The translations under genes and the position numbers were made by a program. The notes below the pieces were generated by a model. The model was not told the DNA's origin. It was given only the letters and a program-made list of their open reading frames with translations, and ran no database searches. A stretch of DNA of 64,000 nt from Pseudomonas shahriarae (GTDB lineage Bacteria; Pseudomonadota; Gammaproteobacteria; Pseudomonadales; Pseudomonadaceae): NCBI RefSeq assembly GCF_014268455.2, contig NZ_CP077085.1, forward strand, positions 2,335,001 to 2,399,000. The letters are read 5' to 3'. This document shows positions 37,403 through 45,189 of the stretch, one piece after another. The first letter of the stretch is position 1. Every line of letters starts with the position of its first letter.

Positions 37403-37800
37403 AAAACATCCCTCAATGCACCACCAGGACTTCCCTGTTCGTTTGCTCATCCATAAGGCAGTTGCTTATAAGTGGCGCAATGCGAACGACTGCTTTCGCT
37501 GGGTAACGCGCAATGACCTGTCTAGGTGCAGGTGCTTTGCTAAATAGTGGCTAAATGATGGCTCCTTATGGGTGCGATGTCAAGGTTTTGACATTTTGCA
37601 AGGGCTTTGCCGTCGAGTGTCATAAGATACTCTTGTCGTGACGGTTTGTTGACATTTGTTGTTGGTTTTTCAGATTTATTGAGAATGAGTGATGGCTTTT
37701 TGCAGTGTAGGAACAAAAACGCCAATTATCCTGCCGGGCGGGCAAAGCTTTTTTGACGGGGATAGGAGCCGGCTGGCCGGCCCCTACAGGGGGATGGGGA
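37403..37800 (-). promoter_or_regulatory. psl promoter/leader region
   Basis: 398 bp without a credible gene between pslA and the third receptor gene, clearly more AT-rich than its surroundings. It carries FleQ-box-like palindromes (listed separately) and several GGA motifs near the start codon (CAGGGAAG, AAGGAGCC, GAGGGATG). RsmA-type repressors could bind these, as they do on psl mRNA in P. aeruginosa. No exact promoter is called. Confidence 0.5.
37579..37592. promoter_or_regulatory. Candidate FleQ box upstream of pslA
   Basis: GTCAAGGTTTTGAC (reverse strand GTCAAAACCTTGAC) has perfect GTCAA/TTGAC half sites with 4-bp spacing. It is close to the FleQ consensus GTCAATAAATTGAC known from P. 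aeruginosa pel/psl promoters. A weaker second site (reverse strand GTCAACAAACCGTC) lies at 37640-37653. It is about 180 bp before the pslA start. Confidence 0.5.
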
Positions 37801-40284
37801 TCAGAAGTCGCCTTTGAGGCTCACGGTGACGTTACGCGGCTCGCCGTAGAAGTTACCCCAGGACGCGGTCCCCACGGTCTGGTAGTAGTTTTTGTCGAAC
37901 AGGTTGTTGCCGTTCAACGCCACGGTCCAGGTGTTATCGACCCGATACGCCAGGCGCGCGCTCCACAAGGCGTAGCCGGGTTGTTCCAGCTTGATGGTCT
38001 GGACCCGATAGTTGCTGCTTTGGGCGCTGACGCCGCTGCCCACTGTCCATTTCGACAGGGCACCATCCAATTGGTAATCGCCCCACAGCCGGAACATATG
38101 GCGTGGCACGTAGCTGGTGGAGGCCCGGCCCTCGGCCTGGCTGTCGATATTGTTCAGGGTCTTGGTCTGGGTGTAGGTATAGCCGCCGAAGACTTGCAAG
38201 CGTTCAAGCAGTTCGCCGCTGATCTCGGCCTCGACGCCCTGGGCGCGGACCTTGCCGGTGTCGCTGTAGCAGAAGCCGTCGGCCGAGGTGCCGCAGTGGG
38301 CGATGTAGTCGGTCTCGGCAGCGTTTTTCTCGATCGCGCGGAACAGTGCCAGGGAGCTGTTGAGGCGCCCGTCGAACCATTCGCCCTTGATCCCCAGCTC
38401 GTAGTTCTCACCGATCTTCGGCTTCAGGGCCGCGCCGCTGACGGTGGCGTAGGAGCTTTGTGGCTGGAAGATATCGGCGTAGCTGGTATAGATCGAGAGG
38501 TTGTCGTTGAGGTCATAGATCAGCGCGGCAAAGGGCGTGACTTCACCGGTTTCCTTGGTGCGCGCATCCTGCACGCTCCACTCGCCCCAGGCCAGGTTGT
38601 TGGACTGGCGGCGGTTTTCAAACCAACTGACGCGGCTGCCGACCACCAGCAGCAACGGCTCGGCCAGCCGCAGGCGCAGGGTGGCGTAGGTGCCGTACTG
38701 GGTGGCGGTCTCCTTGACCGTGCCGCCGCGGTACATGTTCGGCCAGAACGTGTCGTCGGCCGGCTCCGGGAAGTGATGGTTGGGCTGGTAGATGGTCTGG
38801 CGCTGGGGCAGGTTGCGGATCGCGTACACATCGTCCTGGCTGCCACGGCTGCCGTTGGCGCCGAGGATCAGCTCATGCTCCAGGCCAAAGGCTTCGAACT
38901 TGCCGTCGATGTAGGCGTCCAGGCCATAGTCCTTGTGATCGTAGTCAAACAGGGCGGCGTAGCTGTTGGCCGTGGGGGCCGGATCGCCATAGGCCACGGT
39001 GCCTTCGCTGGCGGCGTATTTGATGTCTTGCAGGTTGCGGCTGTGAACGGCGCTGACCTTGAGTTTCCAGTCGTCATTGAAGTGGTGGGTCAGGTCGGCG
39101 AATAGCGTGGTGCGCCGGCTTTGCCAGTCGTTCCAGGACTGGCCCAGGCAGGTGGAGCGGCTCAGGCCGATGCTCTTGCCGTCGCTGTAGCGCGGGATGC
39201 CGCCCCAGCACGGCGTAGAGTCGACGTCTTCGTAGCTGGCGCCGAAACCGAGGGTGGTGTCGGGGCTGATATCCATGTCCAGGGCGGTGTAGATGGCCTG
39301 GTCCTGGCGCTTGGCAATATCCATGTAGGAACCGCGATTCTGCTGGCTGACCACTGCCCGGCCGCGCACGGTGCCGCTGTCGTTCAGCGGGCCGCCGGTA
39401 TCCACTTCGGCGCGGTAGTTGTCCCAGGTGCCGGCCGACAGCGTGAGGCTGGTGGTGGGCTTGTCCTGGGGCCGCTTGCGCACGAAATTCACCGCGCCAC
39501 TGGCGGTGCCGGCACCCTTGAGCATGCCGGCGGCGCCCTTGAGCACTTCCACCCGGTCATACAGCGCCATGTTTGCGGTGAAGCTGTCGGCCTGGACATA
39601 GTCCTTGCCCATATCCAGCGGCACGCCGTCGTACTGGTACTGCCCGAGCATCTTGAAGCCGCGGGAATAGAAATACTTGCCGCCCATGGGCGATTCGTAG
39701 GTGGTGATCCCCGGCGTGCGCTCCAGCAATTGGTCGATGGTGTGGATGTTCTGGTCATCCATCAACTTGCGGGTCATCACACTCACCGATTGCGGGGTTT
39801 CCCGCAGGCTGTGCTGGCCCTTGCCGATGGTCACCGCGCCGGTGGTGTAGGAACCGCTGCCTTCGGTGGTGGCCCCCAGGCGTTCGCCGGTGACGGTGGT
39901 GGCGCCAAGGTTCAGCGCGCCGGATTCACCCACCGACGGGAGCAGCAACCAGCTGTTATCGCTTTGGCGCTGGGCTTGCAGGCCTTGGTCCTGGAGCAGT
40001 TGGCCGAGGGCCTGCTCGCTGTCGAGTGCGCCGTTGAGGCCCGCGCTGTGCTTGCCGGCCACGCTGTTGGCGTCAAAAGACAGGCTGATGCCGGCCTGAC
40101 GGGCGAATTGATCCAGGGCGCTGGACAGTGGGCCAGGGGCAATGTTCCAGGCGCGGGTCTGGCTGTCGCGCGCCGGCTCCTGGGCCAGGGCGCCGCCGGG
40201 CAGGGCACTTGCCAGGCAGGCACCCAGCAGGGCGGCATTGACGGCTTGGCGCAGGGGGGATTTTTTTGAGGGGAACGCTTGCAT
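37801..40284 (-). CDS. TonB-dependent siderophore receptor with STN signalling domain
   Basis: Outer-membrane ferric-siderophore receptor, 827 residues. The signal peptide ends GGALAQ near residue 35. STN is at about 45-115 (WNIAPGPLSSALDQFARQAG), the plug at about 140-265 (SLRETPQSVSVMTRKLMDD, YDRVEVLKGAAGMLKGAGTA), then the barrel, ending VTVSLKGDF with terminal Phe. The YSRGF and GAVNFVRKRP segments place it with FpvA/FhuE-type receptors. It is read in the same direction as the fecR and fecI genes upstream, so it is expected to signal through them and to be induced by its own siderophore. The substrate is unknown. Confidence 0.92.
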   Translation of the reverse strand: MQAFPSKKSPLRQAVNAALLGACLASALPGGALAQEPARDSQTRAWNIAPGPLSSALDQFARQAGISLSFDANSVAGKHSAGLNGALDSEQALGQLLQDQGLQAQRQSDNSWLLLPSVGESGALNLGATTVTGERLGATTEGSGSYTTGAVTIGKGQHSLRETPQSVSVMTRKLMDDQNIHTIDQLLERTPGITTYESPMGGKYFYSRGFKMLGQYQYDGVPLDMGKDYVQADSFTANMALYDRVEVLKGAAGMLKGAGTASGAVNFVRKRPQDKPTTSLTLSAGTWDNYRAEVDTGGPLNDSGTVRGRAVVSQQNRGSYMDIAKRQDQAIYTALDMDISPDTTLGFGASYEDVDSTPCWGGIPRYSDGKSIGLSRSTCLGQSWNDWQSRRTTLFADLTHHFNDDWKLKVSAVHSRNLQDIKYAASEGTVAYGDPAPTANSYAALFDYDHKDYGLDAYIDGKFEAFGLEHELILGANGSRGSQDDVYAIRNLPQRQTIYQPNHHFPEPADDTFWPNMYRGGTVKETATQYGTYATLRLRLAEPLLLVVGSRVSWFENRRQSNNLAWGEWSVQDARTKETGEVTPFAALIYDLNDNLSIYTSYADIFQPQSSYATVSGAALKPKIGENYELGIKGEWFDGRLNSSLALFRAIEKNAAETDYIAHCGTSADGFCYSDTGKVRAQGVEAEISGELLERLQVFGGYTYTQTKTLNNIDSQAEGRASTSYVPRHMFRLWGDYQLDGALSKWTVGSGVSAQSSNYRVQTIKLEQPGYALWSARLAYRVDNTWTVALNGNNLFDKNYYQTVGTASWGNFYGEPRNVTVSLKGDF

Positions 40285-40357
40285 GACCGCGGGTTGCTCC
40301 TGAAGGAAGTGGACAGAACGGGCCTGTTGATCGGCCTTTCCTTACAGGTCGAACGGC

Positions 40358-40376
40358 AATGAGAATTCACCTCATT
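40358..40376. promoter_or_regulatory. Candidate Fur-like element before the third receptor
   Basis: AATGAGAATTCACCTCATT has a perfect AATGAG/CTCATT inverted repeat. It lies just after the fecR stop, about 75 bp before the receptor start, the same position as the AATGGGAATT element of the first locus. Confidence 0.35.
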
Positions 40377-40382
40377 TATTTT

Positions 40383-41351
40383 TCAGGAGCGGGCGGTGCG
40401 CGGGGTGACCGTGACCCAATAGCGGCTGCGGTAGGTGACACTGACCGGTAATGCCTGGGCCACCAACGCCAGCACCTGATCGGTGTCGCCCACCTGATAA
40501 GTGCCGGACACATGCAGGCCGGCGACGGCCTCGCTGCAACGCAACACGCCGTGGCGGTAGCGATCCAGTTCGCTGAGGAAGTCATCCAGGCGCATATTGC
40601 GCGCGCTGATCACGCCGTCGCTCCAGGCCCAGGGGTCGAGGCCGGTGGCGGGTGGCGGATAAATTGCGAGGCGGTTGAACAACACCTGTTCGCCGGACGC
40701 GACGACTTGCCGGGCAGCGCCCGATGCGTGCCCGGCAAACACCGCGACCTGGCCCTGTTGCACCGCGAGCAGCGTGCCCTGGGGTTCTTCGCGGACCATA
40801 AAGCGCGTACCGAGGGCCCGCAGATAACCGTTGTGGGTCTGTACCCAGAAGGGCCGGGGCGAACGACCATCGCTGCCGGTATCAATCAGCATCTCGCCCT
40901 GGCGCAGCTGCACCAGGCGCCGTTCGCGGTTGAACGCAGTGTCGATGGCGCTCGCGCTGTTGAGTTGGATACGGCTGCCGTCATCCAGGCTGATCCAGCG
41001 CTGCTCTCCGGTGGCCGTGCGGTACTCGGCCAGCAGCCCCGGCAGCGGCGTGTAGTCGCGGCCCAGCCAGGTCAATCCGGCGGCCCCGGCCACCAGGCCC
41101 AGTAGCTTCAAACCCTCGCGGCGGCTGATTCGTCGGCGCGCGCTGTCCAGGGTCTGGCGACCGAGTTGGGCGGGCAGATGGCGAAAATCATCATTCATCG
41201 TCGCGACCCGCTGCCAGGCCAGTTGGTGTTCGGCGCTGCTGGCCAGCCAGCGTTCAAACGCGGCGGTGCTGGCGTCATCGGTGGTGTTGAAGCGCAGCTT
41301 GATCATCCATTGGATGGCCTGGTCCACCAGGCGCGGGTCAGCAGTCGGCAT
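40383..41351 (-). CDS. FecR-family anti-sigma/sigma regulator
   Basis: Inner-membrane signal transducer of 322 residues, paired with the downstream receptor and the upstream sigma gene. DUF4880-like N-terminus (AIQWMIKLRFNTTDDASTA, FERWLASSAEHQLAWQRV), membrane segment near 82-100 (LKLLGLVAGAAGLTWLG), FecR core at about 108-200 (LDDGSRIQLNSASAID, LRQGEMLIDT, ALGTRFMVRE) and C-terminal STN-interacting domain. The arginine pair before the membrane segment (RRRISRRE) resembles a Tat signal, a known feature of some FecR proteins. It overlaps the sigma gene by 14 nt. Confidence 0.9.
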   Translation of the reverse strand: MPTADPRLVDQAIQWMIKLRFNTTDDASTAAFERWLASSAEHQLAWQRVATMNDDFRHLPAQLGRQTLDSARRRISRREGLKLLGLVAGAAGLTWLGRDYTPLPGLLAEYRTATGEQRWISLDDGSRIQLNSASAIDTAFNRERRLVQLRQGEMLIDTGSDGRSPRPFWVQTHNGYLRALGTRFMVREEPQGTLLAVQQGQVAVFAGHASGAARQVVASGEQVLFNRLAIYPPPATGLDPWAWSDGVISARNMRLDDFLSELDRYRHGVLRCSEAVAGLHVSGTYQVGDTDQVLALVAQALPVSVTYRSRYWVTVTPRTARS

Positions 41352-41853
41352 AGCGCAACCGATAACAGGCGTGCAGGGCCTTGGCCAGGTCGCGCTCCAC
41401 GGTGGCCTTGGACACGCCCAGGCGTTGGGCGATCTGCGGGCAGGTCAGGCCGTCCAGTTGCGCCAGCAAAAAGGCTTCGCGCACCCGTGGCTTGAGTTGG
41501 TCGAGCAGGCGGTCAATGCGCTCCAGGCTGTCGAGGATCAGCAGGCGGGTTTCTGGCGAAGGGGCTTGGTGTTCGGGGAAATGGGCCAGGCTGTCGAGGT
41601 AGGCGCGTTCCAGTTCGCGCCGCCGATACTGGTCGATCATCAGGCTGCGGGCAATGCTGCTCAGGTAGGCCCGGGGTTGCAGCAAACTGTGCTGCTTGCG
41701 GCTATTGAGCAGGCGGACGAAGGTTTCCTGGGCCAGGTCGGCGGCATGCTCGCGACAACCGGTGCGCCGCTTCAACCAGCCATGCAACCAGGAATGGTGG
41801 GCCTGGTAGAGCTGGCCGATTGCCGCATGATCCGCTGGGTATTCGCTCGACAT
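41338..41853 (-). CDS. FecI-type ECF sigma factor
   Basis: ECF sigma factor, 171 residues. Region 2 (AIGQLYQAHHSWLHGWLKRR, HAADLAQETFVRLL) and region 4 (LKPRVREAFLLAQLDGLTCP, SKATVERDLAKAL) are both intact. Probably transcribes the receptor gene at 40284 when released or activated by FecR. Its stop lies inside the fecR start region (14-nt overlap). A Fur-like box lies 27-43 bp upstream of the ATG. It has the same architecture as the first locus but is only moderately similar in sequence, so the two are separate systems rather than a recent duplication. Confidence 0.92.
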   Translation of the reverse strand: MSSEYPADHAAIGQLYQAHHSWLHGWLKRRTGCREHAADLAQETFVRLLNSRKQHSLLQPRAYLSSIARSLMIDQYRRRELERAYLDSLAHFPEHQAPSPETRLLILDSLERIDRLLDQLKPRVREAFLLAQLDGLTCPQIAQRLGVSKATVERDLAKALHACYRLRYADC

Positions 41854-41879
41854 AGTCGTCCTGGCGCAGGCATCTTAAT

Positions 41880-41896
41880 TGATAACTGTTCGCATT
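41880..41896 (-). promoter_or_regulatory. Candidate Fur box upstream of the third fecI
   Basis: On the gene strand it reads AATGCGAACAGTTATCA, sharing AATG-N7-TTATCA with the elements at 4328 and 18001. Weaker palindromy than the 18001 site. Confidence 0.5.
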
Positions 41897-42012
41897 CTAG
41901 ACGTGGCCCGTGGCATTGGGCAATCACCTATCTTCAGGTGTTGTGCCTGGAGGCTGGTCGCGGGGGGCGCGGTGAGACTAATCTTGGGTTTTCCCTGGCG
42001 GATGAGTTGAGC

Positions 42013-42642
42013 ATGATCGATCTCGCAACCCTCGCGGTTTTCTCTGGTTCCGTGCTGCTGTTGCTGCTGTCGCCCGGGCCGAACATGGCCTTTGTCATCA
42101 GTCATGGCGTGAGCTATGGCTGGCGGGGTGGAGTGGCGGCCGGGTTGGGGATCGGGGTGGCGGACCTGCTGCTGACCGCCTTGACCGCCACCGGCGTCAC
42201 CGCCCTGGTGGCCAGTTGGCCGCCGGCCTTTGACCTGATTCGCTATGCCGGCGTGGTCTATCTGCTGTGGCTGGCGTTCAAGACCCTGCAAAAAAAGCCA
42301 TCCCTGGACACCGCCCAGGTTGTGCGGGTACGCCTGGGCGGGGTGTTTATGCGCGCCATGCTCAATAGCCTGCTCAACCCCAAGGCGCTGCTGTTTTTCA
42401 TGGTGTTCCTGCCGCAGTTCGTCAAGCCCGAGGCCGGGCCCATGGCCCTGCAATTGGTGCAGTTGGGCCTGGTCCTGACGCTGATTGCCGGGGTGTTTCA
42501 TGCCGTGCTCGGGGTTTTTGGCGGGGCGATCAGCCGGTTTTTCGCCGGCAGTAAAAGAACCGCCGGCTTGCAGAAATGGGGGTTGGCCACGGTGCTGACA
42601 GTATTGGCCGTGCGCCTGGCGCTGATGCCACGCACCTTGTAG
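42013..42642 (+). CDS. LysE/RhtB-family amino-acid exporter
   Basis: Inner-membrane exporter of amino acids or small metabolites, 209 residues, starting at ATG 42013 (MIDLATLAVFSGSVLLLLL). The family signature SPGPNMAFVISHGVSYGWRG is at about 20-39. Six hydrophobic segments follow, with the conserved NPKALLFF loop near 123-130. An upstream in-frame extension overlaps the divergent fecI and is rejected. It stands alone; the substrate is not evident. Confidence 0.9.
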   Translation: MIDLATLAVFSGSVLLLLLSPGPNMAFVISHGVSYGWRGGVAAGLGIGVADLLLTALTATGVTALVASWPPAFDLIRYAGVVYLLWLAFKTLQKKPSLDTAQVVRVRLGGVFMRAMLNSLLNPKALLFFMVFLPQFVKPEAGPMALQLVQLGLVLTLIAGVFHAVLGVFGGAISRFFAGSKRTAGLQKWGLATVLTVLAVRLALMPRTL

Positions 42643-42660
42643 ACGGCAGGTGCCTCTCTT

Positions 42661-43340
42661 TGTGGGAGCCGGCTTGCCCGCGATGGCGGCGGTTCAGCCA
42701 CTATTTTTGGCGGCTGGTATACCGTCATCGCAGGCAAGCCAGCTCCCACCTTTGATTTGTGGTGTGGCCCAAGCTTCTGCCCCGACGCACACCCCCTGTG
42801 GGAGCGGGCTTGCCCGCGATGGCGGCGGTTCAGCCACTATTGTTGGCGGCTGGTATACCGTCATCGCAGGCAAGCCAGCTCCCACCTTTGATTTGTGGTG
42901 TGGCCCAAGCTTCTGCCCTGACGCACATCCCCTGTGGGAGCGGGCTTGCCCGCGATAGCGGAGGTTCAGCCACTATTGTTGGCGGCTGGTATACCGTCAT
43001 CGCAGGCAAGCCAGCTCCCACCTTTGATTTGTGGTGTGGCCCAAGCTTTTGCCCCGACGCACATCCCCTGTGGGAGCCGGCTTGCCCGCGATAGCGGCGG
43101 TTCAGCCACTATTGTTGGCGGCTGGTATACCGTCATCGCAGGCAAGCCAGCTCCCACCTTTGATTTGTGGTGTGGCCCAAGCTTTTGCCCTGATGCACAT
43201 CCCCTGTGGGAGCGGGCTTGCTCGCGATAGCGGCGGTTCAGCCACTATTTTTGGCGGCTGGCACACCGCGATCGCAGGCAAGCCAGCTCCCACCTTTGAT
43301 TTGTGGTGTGGCCCAAGCTTTTGCTCCGACGCACATCCCC
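42661..43340. repeat. Tandem array of five 136-bp REPIN units
   Basis: TGTGGGAGC... units begin at 42661, 42797, 42933, 43069 and 43205, each exactly 136 bp after the last and differing by only a few bases. Each contains GGGCTTGCCCGCGAT(G/A)GCGG, a loop GGTTCAGCCACTATT(T/G)TTGG, and the inverted arm CGCAGGCAAGCCAGCTCCCAC, then a linker TTTGTGGTGTGGCCCAAGCT. All five carry the 14-mer AAGCCAG-CT-CCCAC that the IS110 element used as target (42736, 42872, 43008, 43144, 43280). Lies between convergent lysE and inhA. Not CRISPR: the whole unit repeats, with no unique spacers. Confidence 0.95.
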
Positions 43341-43430
43341 TGTGGGAGCGGGCTTGCTCGCGAAAGCAGTGGGTCAGTCAACATCAATGTTTGCTGGGCC
43401 GACGTCTTCGCGAGCAAACCCGCTCCCACA
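43341..43430. repeat. Terminal divergent REP palindrome of the array
   Basis: A sixth start in register (43341) but a different body. The arm GTGGGAGCGGGCTTGCTCGC (43342-43361) and its inverse (within 43407-43429) enclose GTGGGTCAGTCAACATCAATG. It is a self-contained REP hairpin of a second subtype that caps the array before inhA. Confidence 0.85.
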
Positions 43431-43449
43431 GGGGAAAATAGTTCGGCCT

Positions 43450-44130
43450 TCAGCCCAGTCGCGCCGCCGCCCGTGCGGCAATTTCGCCCCGGGTCTTGCG
43501 TGATTCAGCGGTGCGCTTATTCGCCTCGTCCAGTACCTGCCGTGGTGCAGTGTCCGGGCGGCCGGCATTGAAGGGAGGGGCCGGCGCATATTCAAGCTGC
43601 AACTGCACCAACTGCGCCGCCGCCTCGCTGTACAGCTCGGCGGCCAGGGTCAGGGCAAAGTCGATCCCCGCAGTGATGCCTCCCCCGGTAAACAGGTTGC
43701 CGTCGCGCACCACGCGCTCCTGCACCGGCGTGGCGCCGAGGGTGGCCAGCATGTCGTGGTAGGCCCAATGCGTGGTGGCCCGCCGCCCGCGCAGCAAACC
43801 CGCAGCGCCCAGCACCAGCGAGCCGGTACACACCGACGTCACATAACGTGCGGTCTGGGATTGCGCCCGCAGAAAGTCCAGGGTCGGCTCATCTTCCATC
43901 AATGGCCCAACCCCCGAGCCGCCCGGCACGCAGATCACATCCAGGGTAGGGCAGTCGTCGTAGGTGGTGGTCGGCGACAGCACCAACCCGCTGCTGGAAG
44001 TGATCGGCGCCAGGTCTTTCCAAATCAGATGCAGTCGCACCTCCGGCAACGACGCCAGCACGTCGTAAGGGCCGGTGAGGTCCAGTTGCTGAATACCGGG
44101 GAACAACACAAAGCCGATCTGCAAGGTCAT
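43450..44130 (-). CDS. inhA: Isonitrile hydratase (DJ-1/PfpI superfamily)
   Basis: Cytoplasmic enzyme hydrating isonitriles to N-substituted formamides. 226 residues from ATG 44130 (GGAG 8 nt upstream); a TTG two codons earlier is possible. The fold signature is DJ-1: QIGFVLFPGIQQLDLTGPYD at the start, a glutamate/aspartate site region, and the nucleophile Cys101 in TSVCTGSLVLGAAGLL, matching the position of the catalytic Cys of P. putida isonitrile hydratase as I recall it. ATTHWAYHDMLATLGA and TGGGITAGIDFALTLAAEL are also typical. Divergent from a GlxA-type regulator, 90 bp apart. Confidence 0.85.
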   Translation of the reverse strand: MTLQIGFVLFPGIQQLDLTGPYDVLASLPEVRLHLIWKDLAPITSSSGLVLSPTTTYDDCPTLDVICVPGGSGVGPLMEDEPTLDFLRAQSQTARYVTSVCTGSLVLGAAGLLRGRRATTHWAYHDMLATLGATPVQERVVRDGNLFTGGGITAGIDFALTLAAELYSEAAAQLVQLQLEYAPAPPFNAGRPDTAPRQVLDEANKRTAESRKTRGEIAARAAARLG

Positions 44131-44220
44131 GGTCAAACTCCAGGAAGAGGGATGGACGGCTTCACTCTAGTGGCCTAGGCTTTGGCGCATACGCCATTGA
44201 GCCCACTAATCACGCCAATC

Positions 44221-45189
44221 ATGCCGAAAATCATCCATGTGCTCGCCTTCGCCAATGTGCAGGTGCTCGACGTCACCGGACCGTTGCAAGTGTTTGCCTC
44301 GGCCAACGACCTGGCGCGCCAGCAAGGCTTGCCGTTGCCCTATGCGGTCAACGTGATTGCCGCCCAGGCCGAGCCGGTGATGACCTCCGCCGGCCTGGCC
44401 CTGGTGGCCGAGCCGTTGCCTGGCGCCGACACGCCCTGCGACACCCTGGTGATTGCTGGCGGCTGGGGCGTGTATGGGGCGGCCGAGGATCCGCAACTGG
44501 TGGAGTGGGTCCGGCAAAAAGCCAGGCACTCGCGGCGCATGACTTCGGTGTGCACCGGCGCCTTTCTGCTGGCCGCCAGTGGCCTGCTCGATGGCTGTCG
44601 GGTCGCCACCCACTGGACGCGCTGCGAGGAACTGGCGCGCAAATACCCCAGGTTGCAGGTCGAGGCCAACCCGATCTTTATCCAGCAGGGCTCGCTCTGG
44701 ACCTCGGCGGGCGTCACGGCCGGCATCGACTTGTGCCTGGCCCTGGTGGAACAGGACCTGGGCCGCGCGGTGGCCCTGGAAGTGGCGCGGCACCTGGTGG
44801 TGTTTCTCAAGCGCCCCGGTGGCCAGTCGCAGTTCAGCGTCACCCTGTCCCTGCAAAAGGGCGGTAGCCGCTTCAGCGAATTGCATGGGTGGATTGCCGA
44901 GCACCTGCACCTGGACTTGAACATCGCGACCCTGGCGGCCGCGTGCGGCATGAGCGAACGCAGCTTCGTACGCCATTACCGCGCCGAAACCGGCCAGACC
45001 CCGGCCCGGGCGGTGGAACTGATCCGCGTGGAAACCGCACGCCGGCAACTGGCCGACAGCGCCGTGGCAATCAAACGCATCGCCGCGCAATGTGGCTTTG
45101 GCAGCGAAGAAACCATGCGCCGCAGTTTTATCCGCGCCTTGTCGATCACCCCGCAGCTTTATCGCGAGCGGTTTTCGGCGCCGGCCTGA
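44221..45189 (+). CDS. GlxA-family AraC regulator with N-terminal DJ-1 domain
   Basis: Transcription factor of 322 residues. The N-terminal DJ-1/PfpI-like sensor is at about 3-190 (IIHVLAFANVQVLDVTGPLQ, the nucleophile-elbow MTSVCTGAFLLAASGLL with Cys, GVTAGIDLCLALVEQDLG). The C-terminal AraC domain with two helix-turn-helices is at about 215-315 (NIATLAAACGMSERSFVRHY, AIKRIAAQCGFGSEETMRRS). ATG 44221 is preferred over an upstream in-frame start. It is divergent from inhA, whose product has the same fold as its sensor domain, and may control it. Its end overlaps the convergent hydrolase by 31 bp. Confidence 0.9.
   Translation: MPKIIHVLAFANVQVLDVTGPLQVFASANDLARQQGLPLPYAVNVIAAQAEPVMTSAGLALVAEPLPGADTPCDTLVIAGGWGVYGAAEDPQLVEWVRQKARHSRRMTSVCTGAFLLAASGLLDGCRVATHWTRCEELARKYPRLQVEANPIFIQQGSLWTSAGVTAGIDLCLALVEQDLGRAVALEVARHLVVFLKRPGGQSQFSVTLSLQKGGSRFSELHGWIAEHLHLDLNIATLAAACGMSERSFVRHYRAETGQTPARAVELIRVETARRQLADSAVAIKRIAAQCGFGSEETMRRSFIRALSITPQLYRERFSAPA

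Noticed and set aside
41266..42012. N-terminal extension of the LysE gene
   Set aside because: It runs through the divergent fecI coding region; the lysE homology begins exactly at ATG 42013.
42661..43430. CRISPR array
   Set aside because: The full 136-bp unit repeats, including what would be spacers, and each contains an inverted REP pair.
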